In this document: positions 57,653 to 64,000 of the stretch, one piece after another
How the letters are laid out: each line of letters starts with the position of its first letter
Numbering within the stretch: position 1 is the first letter of the stretch
Origin: Ectocarpus siliculosus
Taxonomy: Eukaryota > Sar > Phaeophyceae > Ectocarpales > Ectocarpaceae
Assembly (NCBI GenBank): GCA_000310025.1
Contig: FN649751.1
Span: 5,679,938-5,743,937, forward strand
DNA length: 64,000 bases
Direction of reading: 5' to 3'
Program-made: the position numbers and the translations under genes
The notes under the pieces: generated by a model
What the model saw: the letters and a program-made list of their open reading frames with translations, nothing else
Told to the model about the DNA's origin: nothing
Databases searched by the model: none

Positions 57653-59749
57653 TCACACAAGCTCTACTGGTACCACTCTGCCCGGAGTTCTGCCGGCAGC
57701 GAGCCTCGCAAGCCGTGCTGACAAGCTTTCACGTCCTAACTCTTTGCTCTCTGTTTCTGGTTTCGCTCTCAGAAACGGAACAGCTGGAGGTTCGGGGTGG
57801 GTTAGTCCCGGGGCTTGAAATGAACTGATGACCGCGGGGCCACCATGAAGCTCTTGGTCGTCGCGGGTGGTGTGGCCACTGGCAGGACCATTGCGCGCTT
57901 GTACTCGCATGCGTTGTCTTGAGTTCGGGTTCCGATCTTGTGTAGGAAGTCTGTCACGAAGCATCTCGCCACCCTTTGCAGCCGGATAGGACCAGACATC
58001 TCCTGGCGGAAACTTGCTGGGGTCGTTGTTTAGCCGGGCGAAGTCAAGTGGTGGCACAACGGCTGGTGATGTCGACAGGTGGACGAACCGCGAGTCGACG
58101 AACGGCGCGGCCGTAGGTGACCGACCGTTGCCGTAAGCAGGCCCTCGGCGGGCTGGTGCTGTCATGGCTCGATGGTCGTCTTGGTCGGAATCCTTCCGCA
58201 ATGATTGTTCACATTCGCCACACATATGAGAACGGCGGTAGGGCGGTGACGTTCACGCGTTAGAGGTCGACCTCGCGTGGTAGACGGTCTTGAGAAATTG
58301 TCTATAGTAGGAGCGAACACATAAACACTTAGACCTTCGTGCATTAGCAAAGAACATGTTAACCAACTCAGCGCGAGCAAAGGTCATCCAAGGGAGCCAA
58401 CGATTAAACCACCCTGCTACCGCAGAGAAGGCTGGCTTGGGAGAGGTCTCCATCCTGCGAGGTGTTCACGTTCCACTTACCGTTGTTCTCCTGACGCTTG
58501 AAGCTGAACCGTCTCGGACCCGGCGCTGCTGTCCTGGGGGCGTCGGTAGTGATGAGAAGTCGCTGGCTGGCTCCGACTCGAGAAGTCTGCTTGCCTCTTC
58601 TCGAATCGAGTCAATTTCCTCTTTCGGGAGGTTGAAGAGGGTCCTGAGGAAACGAGGCCAGCCCCGCACCGGTGTTATGATGAGAGACGGCTGCTCTTCT
58701 GTGTGTTGTATCATCCCCTTGATATTTTAGTTCTGTGGGCCGCGACCAGCCAAGTATGATCTTGGGACTATTCTGCACCCCCTTGCGGATATCACCACTC
58801 TGTCGTGACTGCTTCGGGTCCCGGTCTGATGGTGTCCCTTGAACGACATGCTTTTGTTCCAGTCGGCGCTCACGTTCCGTGTAAACGTGTATCCAATCGA
58901 GCCTCGCAACCTCTACTACTGAATACATGTTGTTTAGTACACATACTGCAGCTAGCTCTTCATGCAGACCTGAGAGGCACGTTTCCGTCGTGGGGGTCGT
59001 CCCACGCATCTCCGTAGATAGATCTGCCCCGCGCATCCCATCGCTCTTGCGCGCCGTGGAGCAAACGGCCTGCACCCTTGCGCGCCGTAAGGACCAGCCG
59101 ATTGTGCCTGTGGATTCGAGCGCGCTCCTTCAATCTCTGTGCCTTCTCCTCTAGTAGTGCCTGTTATGGTTGCAGAGAGCGCCGAGAAGTCACACGTGCG
59201 CTATACTCACGGCATCGAGCACAGTATCTTAGACGGCCACATAGATGTGCATAGAAAGTCCGTGGCTCGACACGTTCGCAATTCAACCTACTTGGTCGAC
59301 GATCGAATCCTCTGCAACCTACTGTACCATTTGTATGTTGTATTAGGAAAAACAATTACACACACATAGACTTGTATGTGGTAGCCACAATTAGTCTGTA
59401 GCAAGGTTTTTGTTGACGTCGCCACATGGACATCATTCAGCGCACCTGCTGAACGTTGCTTCCCACAGTCTGGACGATGTAGTCTTTGCGAGAGTCGCAA
59501 AAGCTCTACTCTGGACCAAGTAGAGTTTTTCTCTAGCCTCGAACCATTGTGCATCAATTGAGTAAACGTTGCAGCGTGACACATGGAGCTCACCTCCTTC
59601 GCCATCTCTCGATTAATTCGTATCTGGCCGAGCTGTTCTGGGGAGAAAGCATTCGGCCTGGGTCTTCCTTGAAACAAAATACAGACCATCACCAGTACGG
59701 TCAACCCCACCACGATCACGACCGCTTGCATGAGGCCCGATTCCACCAT
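57653..59749 (-). CDS. Unrecognised signal-anchored protein
   Basis: Exons are 59749-59594, 59160-58970, 58910-58874, 58717-58481 and 58192-57653, giving about 386 residues. The 37-nt third exon is the least certain and is chosen because it alone keeps phase. The N-terminus has one membrane segment (AVVIVVGLTVLVMVCILF) with few residues before it, so it is an anchor or uncleaved signal. A helical basic stretch follows (QLGQIRINREMAKEALLEEK, LKERARIHRHNR). The middle part contains WPRFLRTLFNLPKEEIDSIREEASRLL. The C-terminal exon is Pro/Ser/Arg-rich and looks disordered. I recognise no family. The stop lies only 108 bp from the stop of the converging phosphatase gene, so their 3' UTRs must overlap or be very short. 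Confidence 0.6.
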
Positions 59750-62417
59750 GGCACCTCCACGGCGCCGGAAACCGCACCTATTACGTACCGAGCGCTCTTA
59801 TCAAGAAAAAATAAATACACACACAGAAAGACTACCCATTCGAGATATACCCACACATGTTGTAGATCCACCCTGCCTGGTAGACGTGAAATTTATGTGC
59901 CTGTTCGTGTTCTTGAGAACCATCTCCGAGCGGGACAAGCCTCTCCGAAAGAAAGCCTTCCGGTTTGGCGATAATCTCACCGCCTCGGAATGTGAGAAGG
60001 TGCGACAACGTTCCCCTTCTCTCCCTCGGCTCCCAAGCTAGAGCGGCTTTGAGAAATCGGCACATCCTTGCGCCGGTACACATGACTGTGGACTCCCTGC
60101 AAGAAGCCTGGTGAATATTGTGGGTCAACCCAGCCTGGGTGGTGAGTACCAACTACTCAATCCGAGAGCAGGTTTTGAAGACCCTGGTTGCCGCTACGAA
60201 CCACTCTATCGAATGAACAACGAATCACCACCACGTTGTTTGTACAAAGCAGCGCGCTGGTGCATGGTGCGGCCCTCCTGATGATGTTGTCTATCGCCCG
60301 CTCTCACGTGTGTGCCAACGATTTTTTTGGGCTGGAGTATTCCACCCCTCGTTACCACATGTGTGGGGTCCATGGCGTGTGTGGGTCTCGCCGACATTTT
60401 AGCGTCAGGGTGTCAGGTGTGTCCTTATTTTTTGTGTCTCTTCTGCCGGCCACGTTTGACGCCGACCGCCGTATGCACGCACAAGCCGGAGCCGAGCGCG
60501 GCCCGTTCTTCCTCCTGTAACTAAGAATAGACACACGCAACACCACCGCATCCTTGTGAACACTGCGGCAACCAGCGTTGAAGCCCACCCAGCACTACTA
60601 CTAATGCCAATCTGTTGGTGTTTGTTGGTGTTGTAGCGTCCCCCGGGTCGCCTAGCGCCAACCCGTGTAGCCGGAGTCGCGTTCATGCAACTTGCATCTT
60701 GCCAGGTGCAGGATGGCTGTCGCCATGTCAAACTTCGGCTCTTTTGCACGCAAACCCGAAAATCAGCTGCTGTACACCTCCTCGCCATGCGGTAGACTGG
60801 TGTCTATGTCAAGGTATCTCGGATCCCTGCCGCTTGGTTGTTCTCTCGAAGTGTCGTATGTGTCTCCGCGTGGCTGGTGCTAATTATTTTGCTCAGAGAC
60901 CTGGACTTTATTTGCGAGCGTATGTTGGATGCGGGCGCCCTTCATGATGATGAACCTCCCTCTTCGCAGCGAGCGAAAAGATGAAGACTTCGAAGTTGCC
61001 TGTATTTGCAAGCATACGACATCAAACAAGACTATCCGATCGAGTGATATTGCTGTAGTACAAAAGTTTGCCACAAGCGAGTCCTGGCTCTCTACACAAG
61101 ATGCGTGCAATTAACTCCAAGAGGTTTTCAACTTCACAAACTTACGTACAGAGCGTATACCCATGGTTTTGTGTAGCAGCGGTTCACAGCAGTACGGCGG
61201 TTGCGAGCAAACTCGTTGACTTTTGCCTGCCAGCAGGCAACAGATTTGTTCAAGGACTGGTTCGCGCGCTCACTCCTGTCGCGTTGCCATGTCTCCCAGT
61301 CACTCCCGCTCGAAGCAAGCAGGAAGGTTTTAATCTTCGGCGGCCGCCGCTGGTGCTCTCGGGCCTTTGGGAAACATGCGCTGGATCGATACGGTCGCAA
61401 GTTATTTGCCGAGCCTGATCGTCAATCATCTCATCAAACGGTGAGAGCGCGGGCACGGGTAGTACAGATACACATGGCTCTATTTGCACTTGTACAAGAG
61501 TCCGTGCTTGGTCGCTACTTGTAATGTTTATAACTTTTCGCCGTAGAATACCACCGGTGGCTTGATTTTCTGAATACTACGAGTTCAAACGATGGTAATC
61601 GACCCGTGCGGCACAGCTGGTGGGACTACTACAGAACACGTTCTTGGGCACTTGGTCCCTACTATTTACTGGTACCCTGTGTACCATAGCCCCTTGCATC
61701 TGTTTTTTCGCCGTACTGTAAGGTACCGACGTTGCTTTTTACACCTCGCGTGTCGTCGTTCCGTGGACGGTACTGTACGGTCGACGAGGACGACGGCACT
61801 ACTGCTGTACTTCAACTGTGATGTACAACGGTGGACGCGTTGGTTGCTGTCTACAGTCTACAGCCGGTAGCACCGTTAGCACCACACAAGGGATGGTGTG
61901 CATATTGTGCGAATACTGCTGTGCCAAGAATATAGGGGTGACGGAGCACAAGTTGGTTGGTACCTATGGGGTGTGCTGTCATCCAATTTTTTTTCTTGGC
62001 GGCGGTTTTTTACGCCTTCCGATACCATTTCTGGACGCATCAGCCGGGTCACACGGGACGAAGGCTACGCAGATGTTTTTCTCCGCCTTCCTTTCTGCGG
62101 TGGTGCTTGACAGTAATTTTTTAGTTGTATCACGCTCGAGGGGTACGACGAAATAATAATCCGAGCCTCGACCCGAGACTTGAAATCTCATAGCTGCGCG
62201 GACCCCTAATTTTCTGCGTAGCACAAATAGACGTGGAATTCTACGGTCTGTTCCACCGCTTACGAACTCCTTCGTTGTTTCAAGTATCCTACAACTATCT
62301 TTTTACAACACGCGCCGCCTAAAGGCGAGTGTTTCCCAAGAGCGTGGCTGCTCCCCTACCCGCACCTGTAAGTCCGATCTCCCCCCCCCTATATTTACAC
62401 GTCGATCGCTTCGCCAG
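59750..62417. other. Region upstream of the cyclase, exons not identified
   Basis: The cyclase needs N-terminal sequence that is not visible in the first recognised exon, so upstream exons probably lie here, but no candidate passed both motif and phase checks. Open frames at 61068-61418 and 61201-61524 show no familiar motif. Several TACTGCTGTA-type motifs occur at 61040-61920. Confidence 0.4.
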
Positions 62418-63955
62418 CACTACAAACGAGGAGCTCCCCAGCAGACAAGAGTATGACACGGTGTGCCTCTTCGCGGACGTGTCGGGCTTCACGGCCTTGT
62501 CGGAGGCGATGATGTCGTCCTCGGAGGGGGTGGAGGGGTTGGCGAAGCACCTCAACTCTTACTTCGGGCAGATGGTTCGCATCATCGCGTCGGAAGGCGG
62601 AGACGTGTTCAAGGTAAGGAACACCTTCGTTCACGTGTTTTGTTTTTGCTGCTGAACCGCCCAAGTGTTTGGGTGGGGCGCTGCTGGCTGGCGTGTTTGT
62701 TGATGCCGCTCCGCAACCGTGAGCTAAGTCTGTCGCCGGTGCTTGTCTGTCGCTGCAGTTGTTTCTTGGACCAAATACAAAAGGCCAAGAGTGTTTGCGA
62801 AGACGTTTGCGGTGTCCCCACCTGCCCGAAGGGTTGACACCGCTAAGGGGTGATCAACTCTCCAACGGTCTCTCTGCTGTCTTTGCGAGGTTGGCCTGCC
62901 TTCGTCTCTTGGCTCCATCTTGTTGAGCTCTCTCTCACCGTTGCAACATTTTTTTTTCGCCCGTCGTCGCTGCTGTGCCTCGTCTTTTGACCAGTTCGCC
63001 GGAGACGCGTTGATCGTCCTGTGGCCGCCCCCGACCAGGGAAGCACTGACGGACATCTCCATCAAGGGCCGGGAAAAAGAATCTGGCGAGGTATGTACAC
63101 GACGGAAAGTGACTAATACATTCACTCACACGGCAGTACTATTTGTTTTAGTGTCTGGCGAGGTACATTCACTACGGATTGTGAATCCATTGACTCATTC
63201 GACAGTACTACTAGTGTGGGGCAGCACCATCGACCCGAGTAGAGTCTTCGACGGCAGTACTATTATTGCAGGGCAGCACCATCAACCTCGAGTGGAGGCT
63301 GGGGTGGATGCACTACCCGCAGAGGGTGCGGACCTGTCGGTACTGCTCCAGAGGGGTTAAGAAGTCACCCCCAGGCCGGCCGCGTTGAGCGTGTGGTCTC
63401 GTCACACTTGCAGTCACCTTGTCCCGAGGCGGGCAGGGGGCTCGAGCATGGAAGACTTTACCTGCGCAGTCGCGGCCCTCAGCGGAGCTCGGCATTGCTT
63501 TAGAAGCCCGTGTTTTGGCACAACACGTTCGTGAGAGGCCTAGGCAGAACTAGCTATACACATGCCCTGGTTTTCTGCGGCGCAACCTTGTGATACGTGC
63601 TTCGTAGACCCCAATAATCCGTATTCCTCCTGCTCTCCGGTTTTGCTTTTTGAATCCGATGGCCAATCGACGGACGTCTTTGATACGCGATCCTTCTCCG
63701 CGGGGGCAGCGGGAGGGCACGACCCCGATGGAGCGGAGGGTGCGGCGAGCGGCCCAGTGCGCCTTCGCGATACAGGAGTCGCTGCACGACGCGGAGCTCA
63801 CCCAGGAAGTGCGCCTGAGCGTCAAGATCGGGATCGGCATGGGGCAGGTTTCGGTGCTGCACCTCGGCGGAGTGTACAAGCGCATGGAGTACATCGCGGT
63901 CGGCGAGCCGCTCCTGGAGGCCTTCACGGCGGAGCACCACGCTACCGCGGGAGAT
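62418..63955 (+). CDS. Soluble (ADCY10-like) class III adenylyl cyclase, partial
   Basis: This makes cAMP from ATP; soluble cyclases of this type are bicarbonate and calcium responsive and common in flagellated cells. Exons seen are about 62418-62613, 62995-63090 and 63710-63955, all phase 0 at the inner joins. The catalytic C1 domain is clear: LFADVSGFTALSEAM carries the first metal Asp, GDVFKFAGDALIVLW the second, and KIGIGMGQVSVLHLGGVYKR and YIAVGEPLLEAF match the soluble-cyclase class. The last exon ends GGAGAT at a GTGAGT donor, and the gene continues past the window. The 5' end is missing: the first acceptor is placed at CGCCAG because of the pyrimidine tract, but the frame stays open upstream to about 62329. 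Strong family call, incomplete model. Confidence 0.85.
63083..63215 (+). repeat. Imperfect tandem duplication of an exon-intron boundary
   Basis: The string TCTGGCGAGGTA at the exon 2 donor (63082-63093) recurs about 70 bp on, at about 63153, followed again by ATTCACT and CAGTACTA motifs. The duplicate donor lies inside the intron and is presumably unused. Confidence 0.6.
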
Positions 63956-64000
63956 GTGAGTTTGGGGGCGGGGGGGGGGGGGAGGGAAAAGGGGAAGGGG

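Noticed and set aside
59748-60041. Plus-strand gene starting at the CCATGG shared with the minus-strand ATG at 59749
   Set aside because: The frame is Lys/Arg-rich without a recognised motif or splice continuation, and the overlap of start codons is explained by the CCATGG palindrome.

Overview
The window is nuclear DNA of a multicellular eukaryote, most likely a brown alga close to Ectocarpus. Genes are split into many short exons by introns of 0.3-3.7 kb. GC content is moderate, with poly-C and poly-G tracts and many triplet microsatellites. A nuclear inositol monophosphatase carries a heterokont-type bipartite plastid leader. The motif ACAGCAGTA and its complement are scattered throughout. 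All genes were assembled by hand from homology-like motifs plus phase-consistent splice sites; no expression data or database search was used, and family and species calls come from recognition only.

Layout: (1) 497-4247, minus: plastid-targeted inositol monophosphatase, five exons. (2) 6043-11887, plus: mitochondrial-type soluble pyridine nucleotide transhydrogenase, eleven exons. It has two successive GC-AG introns, an acidic insertion exon, and an in-frame TAG that an alternative donor could skip. (3) 14415-18872, minus: ORMDL sphingolipid regulator, four exons. (4) 19558-19629, minus: a lone 72-nt exon coding exactly one leucine-rich repeat. (5) 19630-23481: gene-poor, with an 80-N assembly gap and one Myb-like exon. 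(6) 23482-27586, minus: three-RRM RNA-binding protein with a poly-Q tail. (7) 30238-50613, minus: Kintoun/DNAAF2, a PIH1 dynein-assembly factor, 15 exons over 20 kb, with a 469-bp direct repeat in its last intron. (8) 50834-52931, plus: unrecognised one-TM protein, head to head with Kintoun 220 bp away. (9) 53212-54968, minus: BMT2/SAMTOR-type methyltransferase. (10) 55383-57544, plus: Siw14-type atypical phosphatase whose P-loop Arg is Gln. (11) 57653-59749, minus: unrecognised signal-anchored protein. (12) 62418-63955, plus: soluble adenylyl cyclase, cut by the window end.

The genes form no operon-like pathway. They are mostly housekeeping or signalling genes on alternating strands, with divergent pairs (497-4247/6043-11887, Kintoun/50834, BMT2/Siw14) and tight convergent pairs (ends 280 bp and 108 bp apart). 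Kintoun fits an organism with flagellated cells, and soluble cyclases are often found in flagellated lineages. Repeats include a tRNA-like dispersed family (five copies), an inverted repeat, several small tandem duplications and microsatellites.
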